Source of the DNA: Ursus arctos
Taxonomy: Eukaryota > Chordata > Mammalia > Carnivora > Ursidae
Reading direction: 5' to 3'
NCBI RefSeq assembly: GCF_023065955.2
Contig: NW_026622897.1
Location: 7,879,001-7,943,000 of the forward strand
Length of the DNA stretch: 64,000 nucleotides
A program made the translations under genes and the position numbers. This document shows, piece by piece, positions 58,801 through 64,000 of the stretch. The notes under the pieces are model-generated. The model searched no databases. It saw nothing but the letters and a program-made list of their open reading frames with translations, and had not been told where the DNA came from. The number at the start of each line of letters is the position of its first letter. The first letter of the stretch is position 1.

Positions 58801-61236
58801 GCCCCTGTTTGGAACTATCATGGTGCACTGAAGGTGTTTGATGGTGTGACCTCTGGGGACTAGGAAATGTCAGAATCCTGACCTGCCAATCATCCCTTTC
58901 TACATCCCCACCCCTACACCTAAGATTCCCAAGGGCCTTTTCCATGTAAGGAATAACAAATAGGAACCAAAGTCTCACTGTGATAACTTGGCCAATTTCG
59001 AAGGGAAAATCCTAAAGACTCTCTGCCTTCCCACTAAACACTGAATCTAAATCTTAGGATTTTACCCCATACTGGCCCTCCACGTGTTCCAAGGAGTTAA
59101 TGGAAGAGGTTGAAACACAAGGAGATAGGCAGAGGAGACAAAGAATAGGAAGACCGTGCCCCAAAAAGGGACTCCAGATCACTTTACCAATACCACCCCT
59201 TGACATTAGAAGTCAAACAAGAACGTGGCTGGCCTTGCCCTGAAGATATAGATCTCTTTCAACCCACTTACCTCCCAAGTGGAAGAGGATTAGAAGGAAA
59301 TAACGTATGCCTTTCAGTTGACCATGATGCAGGCCGCTAGTCAGCATAATTCCATAAACACTCTTGAATTTGACCAGAGGTCACCCAACTGTGGCCCACA
59401 GGCCAACTCCAGTCAGCTGTTTCTATGTGGCCCACAAGCTAAGAAGAGTTTTACATTTGTGAGTGACTGGGGGCAAAGTCAAAAGAAGAGTAACATTCTT
59501 ATGGAGTGCTTTGTAATATGTAGTGTGCTAGTCTCGGTCTTTGGATACATGAGCTCATTTAATCTTTACAACAACCCAGTAAAGTAGGTACTTCTACTCA
59601 TTTTATAGGTAGCGAAACTGAAGCATCTGAATAGGCCAAGTAAGTAGTCAAAAATCATGTTGCTAGCAGGGAGCTCAGCTGGAATTCAGTCCCAGATCCT
59701 GTGCTCTTAACCTGCTTACCCATATGAAAAATGATCCAGCACCATAAAGGCAGTGCCTAAAGGGAGATGCAGGCTATCGTGGTGCTGAATTCCCAGGAGG
59801 ACAGACGGCTGTGTTTCAGAGAAGCAAGGGAAGGCGCTGCAGGAGAATGAGACCACACTTCTACCATGAAGGTGGGAACACTGAATTTGAACCCCAGTTT
59901 TGCCTCTCAGCTGACAAAGCCTAAAAGATTTACTGACCCTTTACAGAAAAGTTTTGCTGACCCCAGAACTTAACCAATCTTAGTATTAATTGGGCTTCCC
60001 TTTGAGGGAAACGAAGAAGACTGTGGGCAGAAAGGTGGGTTCTCACCACCACTTCAGCCTCCATTGTCTTACAATGGTATTAACTTTATAATATTGAAAG
60101 CAATTTTGGGGCATCTAGGTGGTTCAGTGTGTTAAGTGTCTGACTTTGGCTCAGGTCATGATCCCAGGGTCCTGGGATAGAGCCCCACATCAGGCTCCCT
60201 GCTCAGCAGGGAGTCTGCTACTCCCTCTGTCTCTCTCCCTGCTTATGCTCTCTTGTACACGCTCTCTCTCTCTCTCTCAAATAAATAAATAAGAATCTTT
60301 AAGAAAAAAAAAAAGGAAAGCATTTTTATATGCATTGCCTTGTTTACGCCTGGTCACCCAAACTCTAATTCTGTAAGATAGCAAAAGATTATTAACTTAC
60401 TTTTTTATAGATAAGAGAGCTGGTGCTCAAAGAAGTTTAGTGTCTTTCCCTGTGCCTCCCAGGATCTGGACCAGAACCCAGGTCTTCTGGCTGCCAGTTC
60501 AGCATTGTTTCCCATACTGTGCTACCCAAGCTTTTTTTCATTGTCTTCTCGAGGGTAGAAAGACAATACAATATGTTTAAAGACCCAAGACCCATTAGAG
60601 ACAATTCTGTGAGGAAGTACGATTATGATGTTAATCCAGCTAATGTTTATTGGGTGCTTGCTGTGTGCCAGACACAGCTCCGAGTACATCCCATTTAGTG
60701 CTCCAAACTACCCTATGAAATAGTAGAAGAAAATTGGTTACCGTCTTTTCCAGATCCTTGATTTTTTGGGGTTTTTTGGGGGGGGGTGTTTTATTGCGGG
60801 TTTGTTTGTTTGTTTGTTTGTTTGTTTGTTTTTTGGTGCTGGCACCTCTGTTCCTATTGACTGAGACTCAACTGCTTTTCCATGAAAATGGGCAGGAGGA
60901 TCTGAGGCACAGTGCATAAGGATAGCATGGATGGGTGGGTGGGTGGATGGATGGATGGATGGATGGAAGCAAATACACCTTTTTCTAAGTTGGATTGTGT
61001 TGTTGTTCTTGTTGCTTTTATTAAAAATCGTTGCTGGACAGAAAAGTCAGTGAAATCATTGCTGTTTTCTCTTGATCTCTGTAGTGCCCAAAAGCTCTTT
61101 GCAGGATGTCCCAAAACCTCAGATAATGAAGAACGAAGAGCTTATCACTGTGCAACCCACAGATCTTTCTGCCAGGGAGTTCGTGGTTTACCAGTATGGC
61201 CTCTCCATCCTGCACCTCCTCATCCCCCAGCTGCAT
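43752..61236 (+). CDS. Large multidomain type I membrane protein, unnamed; partial gene model of 25 exons
   Basis: I do not recognise a named gene. Twenty-five coding exons were chained by hand; all introns are GT-AG, all phases match, and the joined frame is open for 1,460 codons. Order of parts (residues numbered from the first exon seen): 1-103 Cys-rich GCC2/GCC3-like; 104-218 further Cys-rich; 219-407 beta-rich region with three N-glycosylation sequons near 257-298; about 408-425 a Leu-rich transmembrane segment; 426-528 cytoplasmic linker; 529-689 coiled coil; 690-1114 D-P-x-T-G repeats; 1115-1304 second coiled coil; 1305-1460 C-terminal globular part, incomplete. The cysteines and sequons lie before the membrane segment and the coils after it, which supports type I topology. 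Start codon, signal peptide, promoter and 3' end are not seen. An adhesion or scaffold role would be a guess. The gene model is firm; the function is unknown. Confidence 0.88.
44090..44307 (+). CDS. Exon 2: GCC2/GCC3-like (ephrin-receptor-like) Cys-rich module
   Basis: Bounded by TTCTACAG and GTACGT; phase 1 in, phase 0 out. The translation contains PCPPGTFLTG, then CHLCPRGFFN, CFPCGSEATQ and DTCVCLGPGR. This is the C-P-x-G-T-[FY] ... C-x-x-C-P-x-G-x-[FY] pattern of GCC2/GCC3 and ephrin-receptor-like repeats, which are extracellular disulfide-rich modules. It is the clearest recognisable domain in the protein. Confidence 0.9.
44424..44625. repeat. Palindromic MITE-like DNA transposon relic in intron 2
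   Basis: The left end (AGGTTGCCCGATAAAATAGA, TGAATTTCAGATCAATTATG) is the imperfect reverse complement of the right end (GAAATTCAAATTTAACAGAG, CTAAATCTGGCAACCCT). The whole element can fold into one hairpin of about 190 bases. Confidence 0.7.
44992..45153 (+). CDS. Exon 3: second Cys-rich extracellular segment
   Basis: Acceptor CCAACCCGCAG, donor GTAGGA; phase 0 in and out. It encodes 54 residues beginning PSDGQCPCLPGYQD, with seven cysteines. The C-x-C-x-P-G-Y start resembles the end of an EGF- or GCC-type module. The preceding intron (44308-44991) carries a palindromic DNA transposon relic. Confidence 0.88.
45336..45518 (+). CDS. Exon 4: third Cys-rich extracellular segment
   Basis: Acceptor TTTGTGCAG, donor GTACAG; phase 0 in and out, 61 codons. 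The translation runs from VCATPGDAHGYDPGLGLC through CGPLCPEEQ to a serine-rich end. Cysteine density stays high, as in exons 2 and 3. Confidence 0.87.
45976..46081 (+). CDS. Exon 5: start of the beta-rich ectodomain region
   Basis: Acceptor CGTTCCCAG, donor GTAAGA; phase 0 in, phase 1 out. The translation starts EFYLLDRTSS and ends PLYVVRMDG. The hydrophobic, charged, hydrophobic alternation looks like beta strands that continue through exons 6 and 7. Confidence 0.85.
46548..46719 (+). CDS. Exon 6: beta-rich ectodomain with three N-glycosylation sequons
   Basis: Acceptor CTTGCCCAG, donor GTGAGT; phase 1 in, phase 2 out. It encodes three N-x-S/T sequons (NSS, NST, NDT), then VCLQINDTLVFLVTREHYPE. 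The pattern of an N-D/G-T/D turn followed by hydrophobic residues resembles the early strands of cupredoxin-like folds. That fold call is inference. Confidence 0.88.
46833..46995 (+). CDS. Exon 7: end of the beta-rich (possibly cupredoxin-like) domain
   Basis: Acceptor TTCTGTCCCCAG, donor GTTTGT; phase 2 in, phase 0 out. The intron before it is only 113 bases. The translation begins GHFYNTLAEFDWGRF and ends with QQPGVYVFRLSSNKHRKM. The P-G-x-Y-x-F motif is typical of the last strand of cupredoxin and related beta sandwiches. No copper-binding His/Cys/Met set is obvious. Confidence 0.87.
47666..47845 (+). CDS. Exon 8: juxtamembrane stalk and transmembrane segment
   Basis: Acceptor TTTCCACCCAG, donor GTGAGT; phase 0 in and out, 60 codons. 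A proline- and threonine-rich stalk with one cysteine leads into WPEVLGEIVLLLGFCLLLL at the exon end. This is about 18 apolar residues and the only membrane-spanning candidate in the model, so the following exons are placed in the cytoplasm. Confidence 0.87.
48358..48544 (+). CDS. Exon 9: start of the cytoplasmic tail (acceptor uncertain)
   Basis: Donor ATTG|GTGAGG leaves phase 1 and fits exon 10 exactly. The start is less sure. GGGAGCAG|GGA gives phase 0, as required after exon 8, but its pyrimidine tract is weak. The frame is open back to 48301, so a longer form starting at 48301 or 48334 is possible. The translation is Ser- and Lys-rich just after the membrane (SSSSRSSKK), as expected for a stop-transfer flank, and ends FPKNWDDIG. 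Confidence 0.68.
48710..49150 (-). repeat. L2, minus strand, interrupted by a CanSINE
   Basis: ATTTATTCATTTGCTCACTA and ACTGTACGCCAGACACCACC are the reversed L2 end. The SINE at 48833-49063 splits it. Confidence 0.65.
48833..49063 (+). repeat. CanSINE with a (GAA)n tail
   Basis: GCCTGGGTAGCTCAGTCAGT head, CAGGTCATGATCCCAGGGTC body, A-rich tail expanded to about eleven GAA units. Target-site duplication AACTTTCCAA at 48823-48832 and 49064-49073. A short GATCCTAG repeat sits in the body. Confidence 0.92.
49200..49370 (+). repeat. Possible MER5-type fragment
   Basis: It has a loose fit to MER5 in the plus direction (AATTACCTGGGGACCTTCTG, GCAAGGCTGATGCTGCC). Weak. Confidence 0.35.
49457..49578 (+). 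CDS. Exon 10: cytoplasmic linker
   Basis: Acceptor CCCTGACAG, donor GTAAGT; phase 1 in, phase 0 out. The translation contains EEQVDLEWFDPDRFFAILLR and ends LSQTKEE. It is acidic and aromatic, then helical, leading into the coiled coil of exons 11-13. Confidence 0.88.
50058..50183 (+). CDS. Exon 11: helical region before the first coiled coil
   Basis: Acceptor CTCTCCCACAG, donor GTCGGG; phase 0 in and out, 42 codons. The translation starts LKLLCLRLLSEARSLRQLWG, an amphipathic Leu/Arg helix. This exon begins a CpG-rich stretch that continues through exon 12. Confidence 0.83.
50492..50727 (+). CDS. Exon 12: Ala/Arg/Glu-rich coiled coil
   Basis: Acceptor TCTGACCCCAG, donor GTGTGT; phase 0 in, phase 2 out. 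It encodes AAEAAAGAAEEEAGRRGRL and then a long Leu/Arg/Gln helix with heptad-like leucines (LRRQLRLLRQDLRARQEQW). GC content is very high, which also creates long but meaningless ORFs in the other frames and on the other strand. Confidence 0.85.
50878..50999 (+). CDS. Exon 13: end of the first coiled coil
   Basis: Acceptor CCCCCTGCAG, donor GTGGGT; phase 2 in, phase 1 out. It encodes EVPQLEAALGRLSQAVLQEG, a heptad-patterned helix, then a Gly/Thr-rich turn before the repeat region. Confidence 0.86.
51683..51910 (+). CDS. Exon 14: first symmetric repeat exon
   Basis: Acceptor CTTTCCTGCAG, donor GTGAGA; phase 1 in and out, 76 codons' worth of sequence. It includes the repeat-like unit YFIHPDTGKVLPEAGNLG. 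A P-D-T-G core followed by a valine/leucine-proline step recurs in exons 15 and 18. Confidence 0.88.
52177..52512 (+). CDS. Exon 15: best-preserved D-P-x-T-G repeats
   Basis: Acceptor CCTGTCCAG, donor GTGTCT; phase 1 in and out, 336 bases. The units include TDPATGIEVPVLAVTLHPQT, NPLTKTLAPLELGGP and EDPVTGSISPILGVGLDENT, a period of about 18-20 residues. The family name is not known to me. There is a loose resemblance to plakin repeats (D-P-x-T-G), but the spacing differs. Confidence 0.9.
52989..53369 (+). CDS. Exon 16: degenerate repeats, then a helical segment
   Basis: Acceptor CCCTGCCAG, donor GTACTA; phase 1 in and out, 381 bases, the longest exon. It starts QVLALGGLRDTSGSLMLPG, continuing the repeat rhythm. 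It then becomes helical, with QGLLEAAIKDMRQALGLSL and a Leu/Arg/Gln helix. Confidence 0.89.
53795..54035 (+). repeat. MIR in intron 16
   Basis: TACCTTGGGCAAGTTACTAC, CATCTTTAAAATGGGGATAA and GTGGGTGCTCAAGAATATTT are clear MIR landmarks. Confidence 0.85.
54237..54407 (+). CDS. Exon 17: repeat exon
   Basis: Acceptor CCTTGTGTTAG, donor GTAGGA; phase 1 in and out, 171 bases. The translation includes GTELWIPVLYGMEIPDPEG and LMVPILGMKTDGNSG, the same P-[VI]-L-G-M/V core as exon 15. Confidence 0.88.
54835..54992 (+). CDS. Exon 18: last D-P-x-T-G repeat exon
   Basis: Acceptor TTTCCCACAG after a long CT tract, donor GTTTGT; phase 1 in, phase 0 out. It contains IDPLTGEPGPVIGAQ and TDPCTGVVVPIVQ, two clear units, and then leaves the repeat region. 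Confidence 0.88.
55030..55460 (-). repeat. L2 fragments in intron 18
   Basis: CATCCAACAGCTGTGTATTA and GCAGGCACTGTGTTAGGTGT begin a reversed L2. Related text appears again at 55380-55460. Confidence 0.55.
55465..55740. repeat. Old interspersed repeat in intron 18, family not assigned
   Basis: An A-rich start (CACAATACAAAAACAAAATA) leads to ACTCATAATCCTACATG and CTCCTTCCAGACATTTTTAT. I recall this text as part of an old mammalian repeat but cannot name it. Confidence 0.4.
56326..56466 (+). CDS. Exon 19: start of the second coiled coil
   Basis: Acceptor GACGTTGCAG, donor GTGAGG; phase 0 in and out, 47 codons. It encodes LDILEKELRAREQYWHSQGQ, strongly helical, then a Leu/Gly/Gln-rich end. The intron before it is 1.3 kb and filled with old repeats. 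Confidence 0.87.
56751..56868 (+). CDS. Exon 20: second coiled coil, continued
   Basis: Acceptor CCTGTGCAG, donor GTGGGA; phase 0 in, phase 1 out. It encodes LRAAEEARAALESCCLQETE and a Ser/Arg-rich end. Confidence 0.86.
57118..57302 (+). CDS. Exon 21: second coiled coil, continued; tandem (NAGNAG) acceptor
   Basis: The acceptor reads TTGCAGCAG, so use of the first or second AG adds or drops one alanine without changing frame. Donor GTGAGG; phase 1 in, phase 0 out. It encodes REEWEQEAEMMLGMQKVLQS and a Gln/Leu/Arg-rich helix. Confidence 0.86.
57496..57621 (+). CDS. Exon 22: end of the second coiled coil
   Basis: Acceptor GTGCTCTAG, donor GTACTG; phase 0 in and out, 42 codons. It encodes VVEHLSDEFQEVVRERQNFL and a Leu/His/Arg-rich helix. 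Confidence 0.86.
57755..57947 (+). CDS. Exon 23: start of the C-terminal domain
   Basis: Acceptor TGTGTCCTAG, donor GTAGGG; phase 0 in, phase 1 out. The translation includes ENYPGDRFYGMITTSLRDR and PLLIPFLKSLTAAL. It looks globular or helical and is not assigned to a family. Confidence 0.86.
58093..58570 (-). repeat. MLT1-like MaLR LTR in intron 23, minus strand
   Basis: TTCTATTGCTGCGTAACAAA, GCTCACAACATGGCAGCCGG and TATTTATTAGAAATGAATTA with the ending GGGGGCCATCTTACCGGCCA outline an old LTR-type repeat. The family is inferred by likeness to MLT1. Confidence 0.55.
58659..58781 (+). CDS. Exon 24: C-terminal domain, continued
   Basis: Acceptor CCTCTGTTCAG, donor GTAACC; phase 1 in and out. 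It encodes DKVDIMWISPLFSTLKKIDI and an acidic, Gln-rich end. An old MLT1-like LTR fills most of the intron before it. Confidence 0.85.
59500..59720 (-). repeat. MIR in intron 24, minus strand
   Basis: GAGCTCATTTAATCTTTACA, ACAACCCAGTAAAGTAGGTA and GGAATTCAGTCCCAGATCCT are reversed MIR. Confidence 0.8.
60108..60315 (+). repeat. CanSINE in intron 24
   Basis: GGCATCTAGGTGGTTCAGTG head, TCAGGTCATGATCCCAGGGT body, CT repeat and AATAAATAAATAAG tail. Near-perfect target-site duplication GAAAGCA(A/T)TTTT on both sides. Confidence 0.92.
60320..60530 (-). repeat. MIR in intron 24, minus strand
   Basis: TTATAGATAAGAGAGCTGGT and GACCAGAACCCAGGTCTTCT are reversed MIR. Confidence 0.65.
60630..60730 (-). 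repeat. MIR fragment in intron 24, minus strand
   Basis: TTATTGGGTGCTTGCTGTGT and GCCAGACACAGCTCCGAGTA are the reversed MIR 3' end. Confidence 0.6.
60800..60830. repeat. (TTTG)n microsatellite
   Basis: About seven and a half TTTG units in intron 24. Confidence 0.9.
60927..60967. repeat. (ATGG)n/(GTGG)n microsatellite
   Basis: A run of ATGG and GTGG units, about 120 bases before the acceptor of exon 25. Confidence 0.9.
61085..61236 (+). CDS. Exon 25: last coding exon visible; gene continues off the window
   Basis: Acceptor GATCTCTGTAG, donor GTAAGT; phase 1 in, phase 0 out. It encodes MKNEELITVQPTDLSAREFV and ends SILHLLIPQLH. There is no stop codon before a consensus donor, so at least one more exon lies beyond 64000. 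It follows a 2.3-kb intron. Confidence 0.85.
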
Positions 61237-61429
61237 GTAAGTCTGGGTTCTGGAGCAGTCATCTTGCAGCCAAGAAGGTCGAGGTGACCAGGAAGGAGGC
61301 TTTCAGGTGGTGATATATGTTAGGATTAAGCAGCTGGAATAGGGAATTTACTAGTCTCTCCTCTAAAGGGACTGATAGAAGTCAGTTCACCAATCTACGG
61401 TCTAATCTCTCAAATGATAGTAAGTAGAA

Positions 61430-61520
61430 TCAATTAAGTACTTCATACATGCAAGAAAATGTTCTCATAACTTGCATGATTTAATTCATTTAATCTTCAC
61501 AAAAACCCTATGACATAGAT
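61430..61520 (-). repeat. MIR fragment cut by the L1
   Basis: ATTTAATTCATTTAATCTTC and ACAAAAACCCTATGACATAG are reversed MIR; the poly(T) of the L1 follows at once. Confidence 0.65.
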
Positions 61521-61879
61521 TTTTTTTTCTCAGTTTTTTATCAAGTATGATTAACACAGTGTTATATTAGTTTCAGGTGTACAATATAATGATTCAGCAA
61601 TTCTACACATTGCTCTGGGCTCATCTTGATACATGTGCTCTTAATCCCCTTCACCTGTTTCCCCTCCCCCCTCCCCTTTGGCAATTGCAGGTTTGTTCTC
61701 TGGTTTTTTGTTTGTCTCTTCTTTTCTTCGTTCGTTTTGTTTCGTAAATTCCACATATGAGTGAAGTCATATGATATTTATTTTTCTTGGCCTGACTTAT
61801 TTCACTTAGCTTAACACCCTCTAGGTCCTTCCATGTTGTCACAGATGGCAAGATTTCATTCTTTTTTATGGCTAATATT

Positions 61880-61912
61880 CCATTATATATATCTATATAT
61901 ATATATATGTGT
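61880..61912. repeat. (AT)n-rich run within the L1
   Basis: ATATATATCTATATATATAT, an imperfect AT microsatellite. Confidence 0.85.
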
Positions 61913-63213
61913 ACCACGTCGTTTATCCATCATCTACTGATGGACACTTGGGTTGCTTCAGTATCTTGGCTATAGAAATAATGCTGCAATAAACATAGGA
62001 GTGCATGTATCTTCTTAAATTAGTGTTTTCATTTTCTTTGGGTAAATATCCAGTAGTGGAATTACTGGACCTTATGGTAATTCCATTTTTAATTTTTTGA
62101 GGAACTTCTATACTGTTTTCCACAGTAGCTCACCTGTTTGCATTCCCACCAATGGTGCACAGGGGTTCCTTTCTCTCCACATCCTTGTCAACATGTGTTA
62201 TTTCTTATGTTTTTTATTTTAGCCATTCTGACAGGTGTGAGGTGATACCTCATTGTGGTTCTGATTTGCATTTCCCTGATGCTGAGTGATGTTGAGCATC
62301 TCTTCATGTGTCTGTTGGCCGTCTGCATGTCTTCTTTGGAGAAACGTCTATTCGTGTCCCTTGCTCATTTTTAATCAGATTATTTGGTTTTTTTGGTGTT
62401 AAGTTGTAATAAGTTCTTTATGTATTTTAGATATTAACCCCTTATCAGATATATCATGTGCAAATATCTTCTACCATTCAGTAGGTTGCCTTTTCGTTTT
62501 GTTGATGAATTCCTTCACTGTGCAAAAGCTTTTTACTTTTGTGTAGTCCAATAGTGTAATTTTACTTTTGTTTCCCTTGCCCTAGGAGACATATCTAGAA
62601 AAACGTTTCTATGGTCAACATCAAAGAAAATTACTGACTATGCTTTCTAGGGATTTTATGGTTTCAGGTTTCACATTTAGATCTTTAGTGCATTTTGAGT
62701 TTATTTTTGTGTCTGGTATAAGAAAGTGGTCCAGTTTCATTCTTATGTTCAGTTTTCCCAACACCACTTGTTGAAGAGACCATCTTTGTCCCATTGTATA
62801 TTCTTACCTCCTTTGTCATAGATTAATTGACCATAAAAGCATGGGTTTATTTCTGGACTCTCTGTTCTGTTCTATTGATCTATATGTCTCTTTCTGTGCC
62901 AATACCATGCTGCTTTGATTACTCTAGCTTTGTAGTATATCTTCAAATCTGAAATTGTGATACTTCCAGCATTGTTTTTCTTTCTCAAGATTGCTTTGGC
63001 TATTTGAAGTTTCTTGTGGTCCCATAGACATTTTACAATTATTTGTGGTAGCTCTGTGAAAAATACTATTGGTATTCTGATAGGGATTGCATTAAATCTG
63101 TAGATCGCTTTGGGTAGTATGAACATTTTAACAATACTGGTTCTTCCAGTCCATGAGCATGGAATATCTTTCCATTTGTTTGTGTCATCTTCAATTTCCT
63201 TCATCAGTGTTTT

Positions 63214-63397
63214 AAAGGTTTTATTTACTCATTTGTCAGAGAGAGAGAGAGAGCACAAGCAGGGGGAGTGGCAGGCAGAGGGAGAAACAGGTTCCTTGAT
63301 GAGCAAGGAGCCCAATATAGGACTTGATCCCAGGACCCTGGGATCATGACCTGCACCAAAGGCAGATGCTTAACCGACTGAGGCATGCAGGCATTCC
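63214..63397 (-). repeat. CanSINE nested in the L1, minus strand
   Basis: It runs from TTTATTTACTCATTTGTCAG to CCGACTGAGGCATGCAGGCA. The flanks CTTCATCAGTG(T/C)TTT on both sides are the target-site duplication. Confidence 0.9.
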
Positions 63398-63559
63398 TTT
63401 CTTCATCAGTGCTTTGTAGTTTTCAGAGTACAGGTCTTTCACCTCCTTGGTTAAGTTTATTCCTAGGTATTTTACTATTTTTGGTGCACATGTAAATGGG
63501 ACTGTTTTCTTAGTATCTGTTTCTGCTACTTCATTATTAGTTATAGAAATGCAACACTA

Positions 63560-63764
63560 GGGGTGCCTGGGTGGCACAGTGGTTAAGCGTCTGCCTTCGG
63601 CTCAGGGCGTGATCCTGGCGTTATGGGATCGAGCCCCACATCAGGCTCCTCCGCTAGGAGCCTGCTTCTTCCTCTCCCACTCCCCCTGCTTGTGTTCCCT
63701 CTCTCGCTGTCTGTCTCTATCTCTGTCAAATAAATAAATAAAATCTTAAAAAAAAAAAAAAAAA
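63560..63764 (+). repeat. CanSINE nested in the L1, plus strand
   Basis: A young-looking copy: GGTGCCTGGGTGGCACAGTG head, GCGTGATCCTGGCGTTATGG, tail AATAAATAAATAAAATCTT and about 17 A. Perfect 14-base target-site duplication GAAATGCAACACTA at 63546-63559 and 63765-63778. Confidence 0.95.
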
Positions 63765-64000
63765 GAAATGCAACACTATATATTAACTTTATATCCTGTG
63801 ACTTTACTGAATTCTTTTATCAGTTCTAGTAGTTTTTTTTGTGGAGTCTTTAGGGTTTTCCATACATAGTATCATGTCACCTACAAATAGTGAAAGTTTT
63901 ACTTCTTCCTTACCAATTGGGATGCCTTTTACAAAATCTTTTTCTTCTCTGATTGCTATGGCTGGGATTTCCAGTGCTATGTTAAGTAAAAGTGGTGAGA

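Larger units (their letters stand above)
61521..64000 (-). mobile_element. L1 retrotransposon, minus strand, running off the window
   Basis: A poly(T) start marks the 3' end in reverse, followed by the L1 3' untranslated text and the antisense ORF2. The piece at 63204-62872 translates to typical ORF2 C-terminal protein ([37 protein letters not shown]). The ORF2 frame is broken elsewhere and by two SINEs. The 5' end is not in the window. Confidence 0.93.

Noticed and set aside
62872..63204. 110-codon ORF on the minus strand as a host gene
   Set aside because: It is the L1 ORF2 C-terminal part, broken elsewhere in the element.
63560..63640. tRNA gene suggested by the tRNA-like head of the CanSINEs
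   Set aside because: The heads are tRNA-Lys-derived SINE starts with target-site duplications and A tails. They are retroposons and not tRNA genes.

Overview
The window is mammalian nuclear DNA from a caniform carnivoran. It holds tRNA-Lys-derived CanSINEs in both orientations, most with clear target-site duplications. Several carry the CT-rich body and AATAAA-repeat tail I associate with bears, giant panda and pinnipeds. Old MIR, L2, MER5, MLT1 and L1 fragments lie among them. The species cannot be fixed from the sequence alone.

Layout. Positions 1 to about 43,600 contain no protein-coding gene that I can support. This part is a mosaic of old repeats, two GC-rich patches, purine-rich tracts and a few AT-rich unique stretches that could be conserved regulatory DNA. 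From 43,752 to 61,236 there is one multi-exon gene on the plus strand. I could chain 25 coding exons (4,380 bases, 1,460 codons) in which every intron is GT-AG, every splice phase matches its neighbour and no stop interrupts the frame. The 5' end (start codon, signal peptide) and the 3' end are not seen. From 61,521 to the end lies a large minus-strand L1 with two nested CanSINEs, probably inside the next intron.

The gene. I do not recognise a named gene. The predicted protein reads as a type I membrane protein. First comes a cysteine-rich ectodomain with a GCC2/GCC3-like (ephrin-receptor-like) motif. A beta-rich, possibly cupredoxin-like domain follows, with three N-glycosylation sequons. 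After one transmembrane segment near residues 408-425 comes a long, presumably cytoplasmic part: an Ala/Arg/Glu-rich coiled coil, a region of short repeats of the type D-P-x-T-G-x-x-x-P-[VIL]-[LIV]-G, a second coiled-coil stretch, and a C-terminal domain that runs off the window. Four consecutive repeat exons (14-17) are symmetric phase 1-1, which suggests growth by exon duplication.

There are no rRNA, functional tRNA, CRISPR or prokaryotic features. Family calls for old repeats are from memory of consensus sequences and need RepeatMasker to settle.
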